NCBI RefSeq assembly: GCF_023703775.1
Contig: NZ_CP098514.1
Span: 620,001 to 684,000 of the forward strand
DNA: 64,000 bases
Direction: 5' to 3'
From: Haloplanus sp. GDY1
GTDB lineage: Archaea; Halobacteriota; Halobacteria; Halobacteriales; Haloferacaceae
This document shows, in pieces, positions 25,701 through 35,656 of the stretch. The translations under genes and the position numbers were made by a program. Positions within the stretch are counted from its first letter, which is position 1; each line of letters starts with the position of its first letter. A model generated the notes under the pieces. The model was not told the origin of the DNA and made no database searches. It saw only the letters and a list, made by a program, of their open reading frames with translations.

Positions 25701-26546
25701 ATGGCTCGCCGAACCCTCCTGTTCTCGCCGGGCGACCGCCCGGAACTGTGTCGGAAGGCGCCCGCAACCGGTGCCGACACGGTCGTGTTCGACCTCGAGG
25801 ACGCCGTCGCGCCCGCCCGGAAGGACGAGGCGCGAGCGGCCGTGGCAGACCTGCTCGCGGACCCGGCGTTCGACCACCCGGACGTCGAGGTGGCGGTTCG
25901 CGTCGCCGCCGACCCGGACGCCGCGGCGACGGATCTCGACGCCCTGATGGGGGAGGCCGGCGGTCCCGACGCCGTGATGGCCCCGAAGGCCGGCGTCGAG
26001 AGCGTGCGCGCCCTCGCCGACGCCCTCGAAGCGCGGGGCCTGTCGATCCCCGTCCTCGCCATCGTCGAGACGGCGACGGGCGTCCTCGACGCGCGCGAGG
26101 TGGCGGCGCTCGACCCCGTCGACGCGCTCTGTTTCGGGGCGGAGGACCTCGCGGCCGACCTCGGGGCGACCCGAACCGAGGAGGGGACCGAGGTGCTCTA
26201 CGCCCGCGAACACGTCGTCGTGGCGGCGCGCGCGGCGGGCGTCGACGCCATCGACACGGTCTACACGGACCTCGACGACCTGGACGGCCTCCGCTCCGCC
26301 GCGGAGTTCGCCGCGACGCTCGGCTACGACGGGAAGTTGGCCGTCCACCCCGATCAGGTGCCGGTCGTCGCCGAGGCGTTCGCGCCGGACGAGGAGGCGG
26401 TGGCGTGGGCGAAGCGGGTCCTCTCGGCACGGGAGGCGGCCGACGCCGACGACCGGGGCGTCTTCGAGGTGGACGGCGAGATGATCGACGCACCGTTGCT
26501 CGCGCGGGCCGAGCGCATCCTCGACCGGGCGAACGAGGACGGGTGA
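25701..26546 (+). CDS. citE: CitE-like HpcH/HpaI family lyase (malyl- or citramalyl-CoA lyase type)
   Basis: A 281-residue TIM barrel. [20 protein letters not shown] starts the fold, [11 protein letters not shown] carries the metal Asp/Glu pair, MAPKAG and [12 protein letters not shown] line the active site, and [15 protein letters not shown] and [10 protein letters not shown] match CitE-like proteins. Stand-alone CitE relatives in haloarchaea include malyl-CoA/citramalyl-CoA lyases of acetyl-CoA assimilation; substrate cannot be decided from sequence alone. No other citrate-lyase subunits are present. Confidence 0.85.
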   Translation: MARRTLLFSPGDRPELCRKAPATGADTVVFDLEDAVAPARKDEARAAVADLLADPAFDHPDVEVAVRVAADPDAAATDLDALMGEAGGPDAVMAPKAGVESVRALADALEARGLSIPVLAIVETATGVLDAREVAALDPVDALCFGAEDLAADLGATRTEEGTEVLYAREHVVVAARAAGVDAIDTVYTDLDDLDGLRSAAEFAATLGYDGKLAVHPDQVPVVAEAFAPDEEAVAWAKRVLSAREAADADDRGVFEVDGEMIDAPLLARAERILDRANEDG

Positions 26547-26601
26547 CCGCGGCCCGTCGGTCGAAAGGACTGTATTGCAGGAGGGCGAACCGGCGGGTCA
26601 G

Positions 26602-27855
26602 ATGGCGGAAATCAATCCGTTCGAGAGCCTCCAGGAGCAGATCGACGACGCCGCGGCCTATCTCGACGCGGACGACGACGTGATCGAGCGGCTCAAGCGT
26701 CCGGAGCGCGTGCTGGAGACGACGCTCTCGGTCGACATGGACGACGGCTCGGTCGAGCAGTTCCACGCCTACCGGGTCCAGTTCAACGGCGACCGCGGCC
26801 CCTACAAGGGCGGCATCAGATACCACCCGAACGTCACGCAGGACGAGGTGACGGCCCTCTCGGGGTGGATGGTCTACAAGTGTGCCGTGGTCGACATCCC
26901 CTACGGCGGCGCGAAGGGTGGCATCGCGTTCGACCCGCGGGAGTACTCCGAGAGCGAACTCGAACGGATCACCCGCGCCTTCGCGGTGGAACTCCACCCC
27001 TTCATCGGCGAGGACCGCGACATCCCCGCCCCCGACGTGAACACGGGTCAGCGGGAGATGAACTGGATCAAGGACACCTACGAGACGCTGGAGCGGACCA
27101 CCGAGCCCGGCGTCGTGACCGGGAAGGCGCCGTCCTCCGGCGGGAGCGCGGGGCGTATCGAGGCGACCGGCCGGTCGACGATGCTCACCGCCCGCGAGGC
27201 GTTCGACTACCTCGGCGGCGGCATCGAGGGCGCGACGGTCGCGGTCCAGGGCTACGGCAACGCCGGGTCGGTCGCCGCCCGCCTCCTCGACGAGGTGGGG
27301 GCGACGGTGGTGGCCGTCAGCGACTCGCAGGGCGGCATCTACGACGCCGACGGCCTCGACACCGAGGCGGTCAAGGACCACAAGCGGGAGACGGGATCGG
27401 TCGTCGGCTACCCCGACGCGGCCGAGGAACTGACGAACGAGGAACTGCTCACGGCCGACGTGGATCTGCTCGTTCCGGCGGCGCTGGAGAACGCCGTCGA
27501 CGCCGACGTCGCCCGCGACGTGCGGGCGGACGTGGTCGTCGAGGCGGCCAACGGGCCGCTGACCCCCGACGCGGACGACGTGCTCACCGACCGCGACGTC
27601 TACGTCTTCCCCGACATCCTCGCGAACGCGGGCGGCGTCACCGTCTCCTACTTCGAGTGGGTGCAGAACCGACAGCGGTTCTCGTGGACCGAGGAGCGTG
27701 TGAACGACGAACTCGAACGGGTCATCACCGAGGCGTTCGACCGCCTGGTCGACACCTACGAATCGACGGACGCTCCGAACTTCCGGCGGGCCGCGTACGT
27801 CGTCGCCATCGACCGGGTGGCGGACGCGTTCGACGACGGCGGCAACTGGCCGTAG
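26602..27855 (+). CDS. gdhB: Glutamate dehydrogenase
   Basis: A 417-residue hexameric-type Glu/Leu/Phe/Val dehydrogenase that interconverts glutamate and 2-oxoglutarate. [14 protein letters not shown] contains the substrate Lys; [14 protein letters not shown] has the catalytic Lys and Asp. The Rossmann motif is VQGYGNAG, and the C-terminal [12 protein letters not shown] is the family block. Start ATG 26602 gives [13 protein letters not shown]; an upstream GTG/TTG extension adds nine unlikely residues. It lies ~40 bases before pyrB. Confidence 0.96.
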   Translation: MAEINPFESLQEQIDDAAAYLDADDDVIERLKRPERVLETTLSVDMDDGSVEQFHAYRVQFNGDRGPYKGGIRYHPNVTQDEVTALSGWMVYKCAVVDIPYGGAKGGIAFDPREYSESELERITRAFAVELHPFIGEDRDIPAPDVNTGQREMNWIKDTYETLERTTEPGVVTGKAPSSGGSAGRIEATGRSTMLTAREAFDYLGGGIEGATVAVQGYGNAGSVAARLLDEVGATVVAVSDSQGGIYDADGLDTEAVKDHKRETGSVVGYPDAAEELTNEELLTADVDLLVPAALENAVDADVARDVRADVVVEAANGPLTPDADDVLTDRDVYVFPDILANAGGVTVSYFEWVQNRQRFSWTEERVNDELERVITEAFDRLVDTYESTDAPNFRRAAYVVAIDRVADAFDDGGNWP

Positions 27856-27896
27856 CTCCGGGGGATTGAAGACGCCGCGGGTGGCTCACACACGTA

Positions 27897-28811
27897 ATGT
27901 TACAGGACCACCTCATCAGTGCGGCCCACCTCTCACGGGACGACATCGAGGCGGTGCTCGACCACGCGGCGGCCATCGACGCCGACCCCGAGTTCGTCCG
28001 CGGCCGGCACGACGGGCGCGTGCTCGCGCTCTGCTTTTTCGAGCCCAGCACCCGGACGAAGATGAGCTTCGAGACGGCGATGAAGCGCCTCGGTGGCGAG
28101 ACCATCGACATGGGATCGGTGGAGTCGTCGTCGGTCAAGAAAGGCGAGAGCCTCGCGGACACCGTGCGGGTCATCGAGGGGTACGCCGACGCCCTCGTCC
28201 TCAGACACCCGAGCGAGGGGTCGGCGAAACTCGCCTCGGAGTTCGTCGAGGTGCCCCTCGTCAACGCGGGCGACGGCGCCGGACAGCACCCCAGCCAGAC
28301 GCTCCTTGACCTCTACACCATCCGCGAGAACGCGGGGCTCGACGACATCACCGTCGGCATCATGGGCGACCTGAAGTACGGGCGGACGGTCCACTCGCTC
28401 GCCCACGCGCTGACCAACTTCGACGTGCGCCAGCACTTCGTCAGCCCGGAGAGCCTGCGCCTGCCGCGGAACGTCCGCTACGACCTGCACGAGGCGGGCG
28501 CGCAGGTGCGCGAACACACGGATCTGACGGAGGTGCTCCCCGAACTCGACGTGCTCTACGTCACCCGCATCCAGCGCGAGCGGTTCCCCGAGGAACGGGA
28601 GTACCGCGAGGTCGCCGGCGAGTACCGCATCGACAACGAGGTGCTCGCGGACGCCCGCGACGACCTGACGGTGATGCACCCGCTGCCGCGCGTCGACGAG
28701 ATCGCCCCGGAGGTAGACGAGACGGCGCGCGCGAAGTACTTCGACCAGGCCCACAACGGCGTCCCCGTTCGGATGGCCCTGCTCGACTCCCTGCTCGGAG
28801 GCGACCGATGA
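27897..28811 (+). CDS. pyrB: Aspartate carbamoyltransferase, catalytic subunit
   Basis: A 304-residue enzyme for the first committed step of pyrimidine synthesis. The carbamoyl-phosphate loop is [32 protein letters not shown] follows, and HPLPRVDEI is the aspartate-binding end. Length is standard. Its stop overlaps the pyrI start by four bases, so subunit stoichiometry is set by translational coupling. Confidence 0.97.
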   Translation: MLQDHLISAAHLSRDDIEAVLDHAAAIDADPEFVRGRHDGRVLALCFFEPSTRTKMSFETAMKRLGGETIDMGSVESSSVKKGESLADTVRVIEGYADALVLRHPSEGSAKLASEFVEVPLVNAGDGAGQHPSQTLLDLYTIRENAGLDDITVGIMGDLKYGRTVHSLAHALTNFDVRQHFVSPESLRLPRNVRYDLHEAGAQVREHTDLTEVLPELDVLYVTRIQRERFPEEREYREVAGEYRIDNEVLADARDDLTVMHPLPRVDEIAPEVDETARAKYFDQAHNGVPVRMALLDSLLGGDR

Positions 28812-29293
28812 GCGAGAAAGAACTCCGCGTCAGCAAGATCCGCAACGGTACCGTCATCGACCACGTCACCGCCGGCCAGGCGCTGAACGTCCTGGCCATC
28901 CTCGGCATCGACGGCAGCGGCGGCGAGAGCGTCAGCGTCGGCATGAACGTCCCCAGCGACAAGCTCGGGCTGAAGGACGTGGTGAAAGTCGAGGGCCGCG
29001 AACTCAGCCAATCGGAGGTGGACGTGCTCTCCCTGATCGCCCCGGAGGCGACGATCAACATCATCCGCGACTACGAGGTGATCGAGAAGAACCGTGTCGA
29101 GCGCACCGAGTCGGTGACCGGCATCCTCGTCTGCCCGAACCACAACTGCATCACGAACGGCGACGAGCCCGTCCAAACCGAGTTCGACGTCCTCGAGGAC
29201 GGCGTCCGCTGTGCGTACTGCGGCACCATCGTCCGCGAGGGGGACGTCGCCGAACACATCGACGCCCGCGGGTCGGGCGAAACCGCTTTGTGA
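28808..29293 (+). CDS. pyrI: Aspartate carbamoyltransferase, regulatory subunit
   Basis: A 161-residue protein: an N-terminal allosteric nucleotide domain ([20 protein letters not shown]) and a C-terminal zinc domain with four cysteines, CPNHNC and CAYC. It binds nucleotide effectors and assembles with PyrB into the regulated dodecamer. It overlaps pyrB by four bases. Confidence 0.97.
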   Translation: MSEKELRVSKIRNGTVIDHVTAGQALNVLAILGIDGSGGESVSVGMNVPSDKLGLKDVVKVEGRELSQSEVDVLSLIAPEATINIIRDYEVIEKNRVERTESVTGILVCPNHNCITNGDEPVQTEFDVLEDGVRCAYCGTIVREGDVAEHIDARGSGETAL

Positions 29294-29314
29294 CCGGTGG
29301 CCCAACGGACGCCC

Positions 29315-29419
29315 ATGTCAGGGAAGACGAAGTTCATCCTGGTGCTCGCACTGATCGCAATCGGCTACGTCCTGCTCTCCGGTGACAAGGAACCGGTCGA
29401 AGTCGACGTCGAGGAGTAG
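29315..29419 (+). CDS. Small single-helix membrane protein (34 aa)
   Basis: The ORF encodes M-SGKTKFILVLALIAIGYVLL followed by the acidic tail SGDKEPVEVDVEE. One hydrophobic helix (6-21) and an acidic C-terminus are visible. It starts 21 bases after pyrI in the same direction. I recall very similar tiny proteins in other haloarchaea, so it is probably real, but function is unknown. Confidence 0.7.
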   Translation: MSGKTKFILVLALIAIGYVLLSGDKEPVEVDVEE

Positions 29420-29484
29420 CTCCCTTCTCGCTCCCCGCTGCCGGGGAGCGAACGACTTACCCGCCGTGCCCCCCACCGACGGGT

Positions 29485-30354
29485 ATGTACGGCGTCGTCA
29501 CGCGAAACGCCGAGGAACTGGAGTGGTCGGCGTTCGACGTCGGCTGCTACGAGGTGAAGGACGTGACCGGGCGGGCGGCCGCGCCGCTCTCGACCGGAGT
29601 CAACATGGTCTCGGCCTTCGGCGACAACGCCGCCGTCGGCGACGACCCCTCGATGGCCGCCGTCGACGCCGAGGGGCGCCCCGCGACCCGCGAGCGACCC
29701 TACTTCGACTGGTCGTACGTCTGTCCGACTCACGCGGAGTACCGCGAGGGGTTGCTCGAAATCGTCGACGACTGCGTCGACGCCAATCCGGACCTCCGCC
29801 TCGACGACGTCGGCTTCCCCCGCGACGGCTACTGTCGCTGTGACCGGTGCGACCGCCGCTTCGCCGAGAGCGACGTCGACGACCGCGAGGACTGGCGGGC
29901 GTCCGTCGTCACCGACTTCGTCGCCGCGGTGCGCGACCGGGTGCCGGGCGACCTCTTACTCACCCTGTATCCCGATCCCTACCCCGGCCACCTGCGCGCC
30001 CGGAGCGGCGTCGACGTCGAGGCGCTGGCGGCGCTGGTCGACCGGTTCGTCGTCCCCGTCTACGACACCGCGTACGGGACGACCTACTGGCTGGAGACCA
30101 TCGTCAAGGGGTTCGAGAGCCGGCTCTCGGAGCTCGACCCCGACCTCGCCGTCGAACTCTACGCCGTCGACGTGGACGTCGACGCCCTCGTGAACGCCAC
30201 CGAGGTGGCCGAGACGTACGCCGACGCCGTCTACTTCGGCTACGACGCGAGCAACGCGGCGGCGGCCGTCCGGCGGATGCGGGCCGACCGCCGCGAGGGC
30301 GTCTCACACGGCGCCGACGACGACACGGGCGGCGACGCTCACAGCGGCCCGTAG
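29485..30354 (+). CDS. Putative TIM-barrel protein with Cys4 motif, conserved haloarchaeal
   Basis: A 289-residue soluble protein (MYGVVTRNAEELEWSAFDVG). The pattern YFDWSYVCPTHAEYREGLLE ... LDDVGFPRDGYCRCDRCDRR recalls glycoside-hydrolase-like TIM barrels in which a catalytic 'LDDxxFP' strand is followed by a CxCxxC zinc-like loop. The C-terminal half has repeated beta-alpha units ending in a disordered acidic tail. No secretion signal, so it acts in the cytoplasm. I infer a barrel hydrolase or epimerase-like fold; the substrate is unknown. Confidence 0.65.
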   Translation: MYGVVTRNAEELEWSAFDVGCYEVKDVTGRAAAPLSTGVNMVSAFGDNAAVGDDPSMAAVDAEGRPATRERPYFDWSYVCPTHAEYREGLLEIVDDCVDANPDLRLDDVGFPRDGYCRCDRCDRRFAESDVDDREDWRASVVTDFVAAVRDRVPGDLLLTLYPDPYPGHLRARSGVDVEALAALVDRFVVPVYDTAYGTTYWLETIVKGFESRLSELDPDLAVELYAVDVDVDALVNATEVAETYADAVYFGYDASNAAAAVRRMRADRREGVSHGADDDTGGDAHSGP

Positions 30355-30440
30355 GACAGTGCCCAGACCACGGCGATGCCGAGCGAGAACACGAGAACGG
30401 CGAACAGTCCGAGCACGTACAGCATGCGGCCCGTCGTCAT
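30339..30440 (-). CDS. Small single-helix membrane protein (33 aa)
   Basis: The ORF encodes MTTGRMLYVLGLFAVLVFSL and GIAVVWALSYGPL, almost entirely one membrane helix. It overlaps the 3' end of the convergent gene by 16 bases. Position just beyond menC (start 30440, menC stop 30481) suggests it may be the last gene of the men transcript. Function unknown. Confidence 0.6.
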   Translation of the reverse strand: MTTGRMLYVLGLFAVLVFSLGIAVVWALSYGPL

Positions 30441-30480
30441 ATCTCCCGTTCGGCGCCGATTCGTATAGCTTCGGCGGTGC

Positions 30481-31551
30481 TCAGACCAGGTCGTCGAAGG
30501 CCGCACCGGCGACGCCCGGCCCGTCCGGGACGTCGACCGACCCGCGCTCGACCGGCGCCGGATCGGCCGCGAGGTCGGCTTCGAGCGCCCCGCCCGTCGC
30601 CAGTCCGCAGGGCCGCACGTCGGGAATCGCGGCCGCGACGTGGACCGCGGCCGTCCGGGCCGGCGCGGCGTCTATCGTCGTCGTCACCACGGGGTCGACG
30701 TTCGCCTCTCGCGCCGCCATCGCCCCCCGGTACGTCCGACCGGGGCCGCCGAGCGCCATCGGCTTCAGGATCAGGACGTCCGCGGCGCCGGCGTCGAGGG
30801 CCGCCGCCAACGACGTCGCGGCGAGCGTCTCGTCGAGCGCGACGTCGACGCCGCGGCCCCGGAGGGCGGCGTGCCCCGACAGGTCGTCGGCCGGGAGCGG
30901 CTGTTCGAGGTAGGCCAGATCCAGCGTCGCGAGCGCCGCGACCGCCTCCCGCGCCGTCTCGCGGTCCCACGCGCCGTTGGCGTCCGCCCGGAGCGTCACC
31001 TCGGGGCCGACGGCCGCCCGAACGGCCCGGAGGCGGGTCACGTCCCGGTCGAGGCCGCCGACCCCGACTTTCACCTTGAGACACGAGAAGCCCGCGTCGA
31101 CGGCGTCGATGGCCGCCGCGACCGTCTCCTCGGCCGACGCGTCGCCGAGCGTCGCGTTCACCGGCACCGTCGACGCCGGGTCGTCGGCGAGGAGCGCGGC
31201 GAGCGACCGCCCGCGCCGGCGACCCGCCGCGTCGAGGAGGGCCCCCTCGACGGCGTGGCGGGCCGCCGGGGCGTCGCCGAGGGGGTCGGTGACGGCCGGC
31301 GGGGCGTCGGCCAGCGGGTCCGCGGGGTCGCCTAAGGCGTCGAAGGCGCCGTGTTCCGTCGCCGAAACCGCGTCGAGCGCCGCCCGGCAGTCGTCGAGCG
31401 ACTCGGTCCACCCCGGGAGTGGCGTGGCCTCGCCGACCCCCCGGACGCCGTCGGCGTCGAGCCCCACGAGGACGCCCTCGCGTCGCTCGATACGGCCCCG
31501 GGCGGTCGACAGCGGCGACGCGAGGTCGAGCGAGAACTCGCGGCGCCTCAT
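30481..31551 (-). CDS. menC: o-Succinylbenzoate synthase
   Basis: A 356-residue enolase-superfamily enzyme dehydrating SHCHC to o-succinylbenzoate in menaquinone synthesis. Visible active-site elements: the base pair of lysines in CLKVKVG, metal ligands in RADANGAW, YLEQPLP and VALDETL, and the second base in LILKPMALGG. It overlaps menA by four bases. The menaquinone genes (menF-menD-menB and menA-menC) are all on this strand; a menE ligase gene is not seen. Confidence 0.94.
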   Translation of the reverse strand: MRRREFSLDLASPLSTARGRIERREGVLVGLDADGVRGVGEATPLPGWTESLDDCRAALDAVSATEHGAFDALGDPADPLADAPPAVTDPLGDAPAARHAVEGALLDAAGRRRGRSLAALLADDPASTVPVNATLGDASAEETVAAAIDAVDAGFSCLKVKVGVGGLDRDVTRLRAVRAAVGPEVTLRADANGAWDRETAREAVAALATLDLAYLEQPLPADDLSGHAALRGRGVDVALDETLAATSLAAALDAGAADVLILKPMALGGPGRTYRGAMAAREANVDPVVTTTIDAAPARTAAVHVAAAIPDVRPCGLATGGALEADLAADPAPVERGSVDVPDGPGVAGAAFDDLV

Positions 31552-32489
31552 AGGCCGACGGCGAGGCCGACGCCGAACAGGAGGGCGTGGGCCGCGAGCA
31601 GTTTGCCGGTGCGCTCCAGCGCCGGGTTCAGCGCCTCGCCCGCGGTTCGGGTGCAGACGGTGCGGGCGACGGCGACGGCGAGCGGCAGCGTCAGGAGGGG
31701 GAGGCAGACGGCGAGCGAGGCGGGGCCGGCGAGCCACAGCGCTGGCGGGACGAGATACGCCAGCGCGAGGAGGGCGACGTACTGGACGCGACTCCAGCGG
31801 TAGCCCAGGCGGACGGCGAGGGTGCGCTTTCCCGTCCGGGCGTCGGTCTCCATGTCGCGGACGTTGTTGACGACGAGGATGTTCGTCGACAGCGCGGCGA
31901 CGGGGAGGCTGGCGACGACGGCGACGGGCGGGAGCGTCCCGGGTGGGATAGTGAGCGGGAACGGTCCGGCGAGGACGGCGGCGGCCTGCACGTAGTACGT
32001 TCCCGTGACGGCGACGACGCCGAAGAAGACGAACACGAAGAGGTCGCCGAGGCCGTGGTAGCCGAGCGGATAGGGGCCGCCGGTGTAGGCGTAGCCGGCG
32101 GCGACCGACAGGAGGCCGACGATCAGGATGGGGAGGCCGCCCACGTAGACGAGCGTCGTGCCCACGAGGACGGCGGCCCCGAAGGTGAGGTAGGTGGCGC
32201 GCTTGACGGACTCGGGGGGGATGAGTCCCGACTGCGTGACGCGGGTGAAGCCCTCGCGGTCCTCGGTGTCGGCGCCCCTGACGGCGTCGTAGTAGTCGTT
32301 GGCGAAGTTGGTGCCGATCTGAATGAGGGCGGCACCGAGCAGCGCCGCGGCCGCGGCGAGGAGGTGTTCGACGCCCCGTCCGACCGCGAGGCCGGTGCCG
32401 ACGGCGACCGGTGCGGCGGTCGCCGGGAGGGTCTGCGGTCGCGCGGCCATCAGCCACGCCCGCCGGCGACTGATCTCCTGTGCGCTCAT
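31548..32489 (-). CDS. menA: 1,4-Dihydroxy-2-naphthoate polyprenyltransferase
   Basis: A 313-residue UbiA-family membrane enzyme with about eight or nine helices. It attaches the isoprenoid chain to 1,4-dihydroxy-2-naphthoate. The two Asp-rich motifs are [14 protein letters not shown] and [16 protein letters not shown]. It is translationally coupled to menC. ATG 32487-32489 is chosen; the longer frame upstream is arginine/proline shadow sequence. Confidence 0.95.
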   Translation of the reverse strand: MSAQEISRRRAWLMAARPQTLPATAAPVAVGTGLAVGRGVEHLLAAAAALLGAALIQIGTNFANDYYDAVRGADTEDREGFTRVTQSGLIPPESVKRATYLTFGAAVLVGTTLVYVGGLPILIVGLLSVAAGYAYTGGPYPLGYHGLGDLFVFVFFGVVAVTGTYYVQAAAVLAGPFPLTIPPGTLPPVAVVASLPVAALSTNILVVNNVRDMETDARTGKRTLAVRLGYRWSRVQYVALLALAYLVPPALWLAGPASLAVCLPLLTLPLAVAVARTVCTRTAGEALNPALERTGKLLAAHALLFGVGLAVGL

Positions 32490-32532
32490 CGGCCGACGTT
32501 CGGGACGCCATCGCGTAAAGACTGCCGCTTCG

Positions 32533-33708
32533 TCACCACCAGACCGCGAACAGGAGGCGGAACGTCGCGTACGCGCCGACCGTCGAGAGGATGGGCACCA
32601 CGTTCTGCATGAGGACGACCCGGCCCGTCGTCTCGGGGTTGAACAGTTCGGCGGCGCTGGGCGTGTCCTCGGGTTCCTCCTCGCCGATGCCCGGCGCCTC
32701 CTCGCCCGGGTCCTCCGTGGTGAGCGCGCCGACGGAGACGTTCGGCCGCTTCTCGCCGCGCACACCCTCGGAGACGGTGATGGAGCGGGTGGCCCGCCCC
32801 CACCCCAGGCCGACGATGGACATGGTGGCGATGATGACGAAGGAGGCGGGGATGCCGATTGCCGACAGCCCGATGACGATGCCCGAGGAGATGACGGCGA
32901 CGACGATGGCCGCGGTGAGTGGGAGGTCGGTGATGTCGTTGCCGAGGGTGTCGAGCGTCCGGCGGGCGATGGTGAGGGCGCCGACGGTGACGGCGGCACA
33001 GCCGAGGACGATCAGGAGGTTCAGATCGATCCCGGCGCCGTACAGCGGCGCGATGGCGTTGGCGATGTTCGAGGTGCCCGAGGAGAAGGCCATCAGACAG
33101 CCGATGCTGACGACGACGGTCGTTCCCGCCACCTCCCGGCGGGTTGTGTTCGGCCCCGACTGCGGGAGCGGGAGCGATCCGGAGCGATCCAGGGTCAAGA
33201 GCGGGCCGTCGCTCTGCTCGACCGCGACCCAGCGGTTGATCGTCGGGTAGAAGTAGCGGCCGACGACGCCCGAGACCCAGAAGCCGACGAGGGGGGCGAC
33301 GATCCACCAGACGGCGATTTCGCCCATGACGGCCCAGTCGAGTTCGCCCGCCGCGACGCCCAGGCCGGCGATGGCGCCGACGGCCGTCATCGACGTGGAG
33401 GCCGGGACGCCGACGTAGTTGCCGACGAACAGCGCGCCGCCGATGAAAAAGAGGACGACGATGCTGCTCTCGACGGTGAAGACGCCGGGGTCGGTCACCA
33501 GTTCTCGCCCGAGCGTGTTCACCACGCGGCGGCCGATGGTCCACGCGCCGACCGAGAAGAAGACGGCCATGAGCGCGCCCGCGAACAGTTTCGAGATGAC
33601 GCCCGCGCCGACCGCCGGGCCGAACGCCGGCCCGGTGTTCGAGCCGCCGATGTTGAAGCCGACGAACAGCGCCACCGCGAACCCGACGAGGAGGAGGGGT
33701 CCGATCAT
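32533..33708 (-). CDS. pitA: PiT-family inorganic phosphate permease
   Basis: A 391-residue membrane protein with about ten helices. The duplicated PiT signature is present: GFNIGGSNTGPAFGPAVGAG near the N-terminus and MAFSSGTSNIANAIAPLYGA in the second half, with a cytoplasmic loop between (about 290-350). It imports phosphate, likely with sodium or protons. It lies between menA and menB and follows the coiled-coil gene by 49 bases, so those two may form their own unit. Confidence 0.93.
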   Translation of the reverse strand: MIGPLLLVGFAVALFVGFNIGGSNTGPAFGPAVGAGVISKLFAGALMAVFFSVGAWTIGRRVVNTLGRELVTDPGVFTVESSIVVLFFIGGALFVGNYVGVPASTSMTAVGAIAGLGVAAGELDWAVMGEIAVWWIVAPLVGFWVSGVVGRYFYPTINRWVAVEQSDGPLLTLDRSGSLPLPQSGPNTTRREVAGTTVVVSIGCLMAFSSGTSNIANAIAPLYGAGIDLNLLIVLGCAAVTVGALTIARRTLDTLGNDITDLPLTAAIVVAVISSGIVIGLSAIGIPASFVIIATMSIVGLGWGRATRSITVSEGVRGEKRPNVSVGALTTEDPGEEAPGIGEEEPEDTPSAAELFNPETTGRVVLMQNVVPILSTVGAYATFRLLFAVWW

Positions 33709-33757
33709 CGGTCGGGCGGGGCAGTCGGCCGGTCGGCGGGTCTCGGTCGGGGCGCGT

Positions 33758-34237
33758 TCATTCCTCCTCCGTCGTCTCGGCGTCGTCCCTCGTCATCGCG
33801 TCGATCTGATCGGACCGCGGCCGCCGGTCGACGCGCTCGTTCACCTGCTCCAGTTGCTCGATGATGTCGTCCACCTCCTCCGAGATGGTCCGTTCGACGT
33901 TCTCGGTGACTTCCTCGGTGACCGTCCGTTCCACCTTCTCGGTGACCTCCTCGGCGACGGTCTGTTCGACGCTCTCGGTCACCTCCTCGGTCACTTCCTC
34001 GGTCATCTCCTCCGTGAGCGTCTCCTCGACCTTCTCGGTCACCTCCTGGGTCATCCACTCGGGGTCGAATCGAGCCATCTTCCAGACGACGTGAATCGCG
34101 TAGGAGATCAGTGCCCCGATACCGAACGCGACGCCGACGCCGGTACCGGCATCGGGGATGAGAATGAGCGCCACCGAAGAGAGGATGACGATCCCGTACG
34201 CCAGATCGACGAGAAAGTCGACGCGGTTCGGATTCAT
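33758..34237 (-). CDS. Membrane-anchored amphipathic repeat protein
   Basis: A 159-residue protein with two N-terminal membrane helices (10-30, 33-52) followed by ~90 residues of repeats. The unit is about 12 residues, EEVTEKVERTVT / EEVTENVERTIS, repeated roughly six times with Glu/Thr/Val periodicity, giving an amphipathic helix or coiled coil on the cytoplasmic side. The tail is polar. It is 49 bases upstream of the PiT gene on the same strand; a role as partner or scaffold for the permease is possible. Family unknown. Confidence 0.75.
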   Translation of the reverse strand: MNPNRVDFLVDLAYGIVILSSVALILIPDAGTGVGVAFGIGALISYAIHVVWKMARFDPEWMTQEVTEKVEETLTEEMTEEVTEEVTESVEQTVAEEVTEKVERTVTEEVTENVERTISEEVDDIIEQLEQVNERVDRRPRSDQIDAMTRDDAETTEEE

Positions 34238-34297
34238 CTACTCTCACGTGTGGGCTTCGAACATATACCCCCTCGCTTTCCGCTCGTCCGCGTGGCA

Positions 34298-35230
34298 TCA
34301 GTAGTGCCACGGCACGTCGGAGAAGTCCGGCTCCCGGCCGTCGAGAAACGCGTCCCGACCCTCGCTCGCCTCGTCGGTCATGTACGCCAGCCGGGTCGCC
34401 TCGCCGGAGAACACCTGCTGGCCGACCAGTCCGTCGTCCACGAGGTTGAACGCGTACTTCAGCATGCGCATCGCGGTCGGGCTCTTTTTCGTCATGGTCT
34501 CGGCCCACTCCAGGGCGACGTCCTCCAGGTCGCCGTGGGGCACCGCCTCGTTGACCATGCCCATCTCCGCCGCCTCCGCGGCGTCGTAGGTCTTGCCGAG
34601 GAAGAATATCTCCCGTGCCTTCTTCTGGCCGACCTGTCTGGCGAGGTAGGCGGAGCCGAACCCGCCGTCGAAGGAGGCGACGTCGGGGTCGGTCTGGAGG
34701 AACTTCGCGTGCTCCTCGCTCGCGAGGGTCAGGTCACAGACGACGTGCAGGGAGTGGCCGCCGCCGACGGCCCACCCCGGGACGACGGCGACGACGGGTT
34801 TGGGCATGAAGCGGATCAGCCGCTGGACCTCGAGGACGTGGAGTCGTCCGACGGTCGGCGTGTCGGCGTCGAGTTCGGCGTCGCCGGTGTCGGCCCCGTC
34901 GGCGGTGTCACCGGCCTCGTCCTCGCGGTACTCGTAGCCCGACTCCCCGCGGATGGCCTGATCGCCGCCCGCGGAGAAGGCCCAGCCGCCGTCCTTCGGC
35001 GACGGGCCGTTGCCCGTCAGAAGGACCGTGCCCACGTCGGCCTGCTGGCGGGCGTGATCCAGCGCCGCGTAGAGTTCGTCGACGGTGCGGGGGCGGAAGG
35101 CGTTGCGCACCTCGGGCCGGTCGATGGCGATCCGCACCGCCGGCACGTCGTCCGCGCGATGGTAGGTCACGTCACTGAACTCGTCGGTGACGGCCGTCCA
35201 CCGGTCGGGGTCGAAGAGGTCGGAAACCAT
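34298..35230 (-). CDS. menB: 1,4-Dihydroxy-2-naphthoyl-CoA synthase
   Basis: A 310-residue crotonase-fold enzyme closing the naphthoquinone ring. Typical MenB blocks are visible: RPEVRNAFRPRTVDEL, AFSAGGDQAIRG, the oxyanion loop PGWAVGGGHSLHVVCDLTLA, QTDPDVASFDGGFGSAYLAR and EGRDAFLDGREPDFS. An acidic insert (about 110-135) is haloarchaeal. ATG 35228-35230 is preferred since the conserved MenB start (MVSDLFDPDRW) lies there. Confidence 0.95.
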   Translation of the reverse strand: MVSDLFDPDRWTAVTDEFSDVTYHRADDVPAVRIAIDRPEVRNAFRPRTVDELYAALDHARQQADVGTVLLTGNGPSPKDGGWAFSAGGDQAIRGESGYEYREDEAGDTADGADTGDAELDADTPTVGRLHVLEVQRLIRFMPKPVVAVVPGWAVGGGHSLHVVCDLTLASEEHAKFLQTDPDVASFDGGFGSAYLARQVGQKKAREIFFLGKTYDAAEAAEMGMVNEAVPHGDLEDVALEWAETMTKKSPTAMRMLKYAFNLVDDGLVGQQVFSGEATRLAYMTDEASEGRDAFLDGREPDFSDVPWHY

Positions 35231-35268
35231 ACCCCGACTGGGGGACGGCGCGCGCAAAAAGGTGCAGG

Positions 35269-35619
35269 TCAGGCCACCCCGTCCAGCCACCGTGCGACGG
35301 GGCCGACCGGCGAGGTGAGCCACGCGACGACGAACACCGTCGCCGAGACGAGGACGCCGAGGAGGACGTTCGCCACGATGACCACCGAGTACGCGAGGAT
35401 GCCCAGGACGACGATACCGGTCGCCAGCCGTCGCTCCCGGGTCATGTCCCCGAGGGGATTCCCCGGCGACAGGCGGTCGAGCAGCCACGCGACGAGATAG
35501 AGGACGGCCGCGAGGAAGACGCCGAAGAGGACGGCATCGCTCACCGCGACGGCGTACAGGAAGACCAGGAGCGCGACGGCGACGACTGGGAGCGTCCAGG
35601 TCGGGCGGGTGGAGGGCAT
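35269..35619 (-). CDS. Four-helix membrane protein in the men cluster
   Basis: A 116-residue protein with two pairs of helices (about 8-45 and 68-105) around a cytoplasmic loop SPGNPLGDMTRERRL. The start MPSTRPTWTLP at 35617-35619 is preferred over an upstream in-frame ATG (nine residues earlier) because the first helix begins there. It lies between menD and menB on the same strand and may be carried along by the operon. Function unknown. Confidence 0.72.
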   Translation of the reverse strand: MPSTRPTWTLPVVAVALLVFLYAVAVSDAVLFGVFLAAVLYLVAWLLDRLSPGNPLGDMTRERRLATGIVVLGILAYSVVIVANVLLGVLVSATVFVVAWLTSPVGPVARWLDGVA

Positions 35620-35656
35620 CGGCGAGGAGTGGTACCGGCGGTTCAATAAATCCCGG

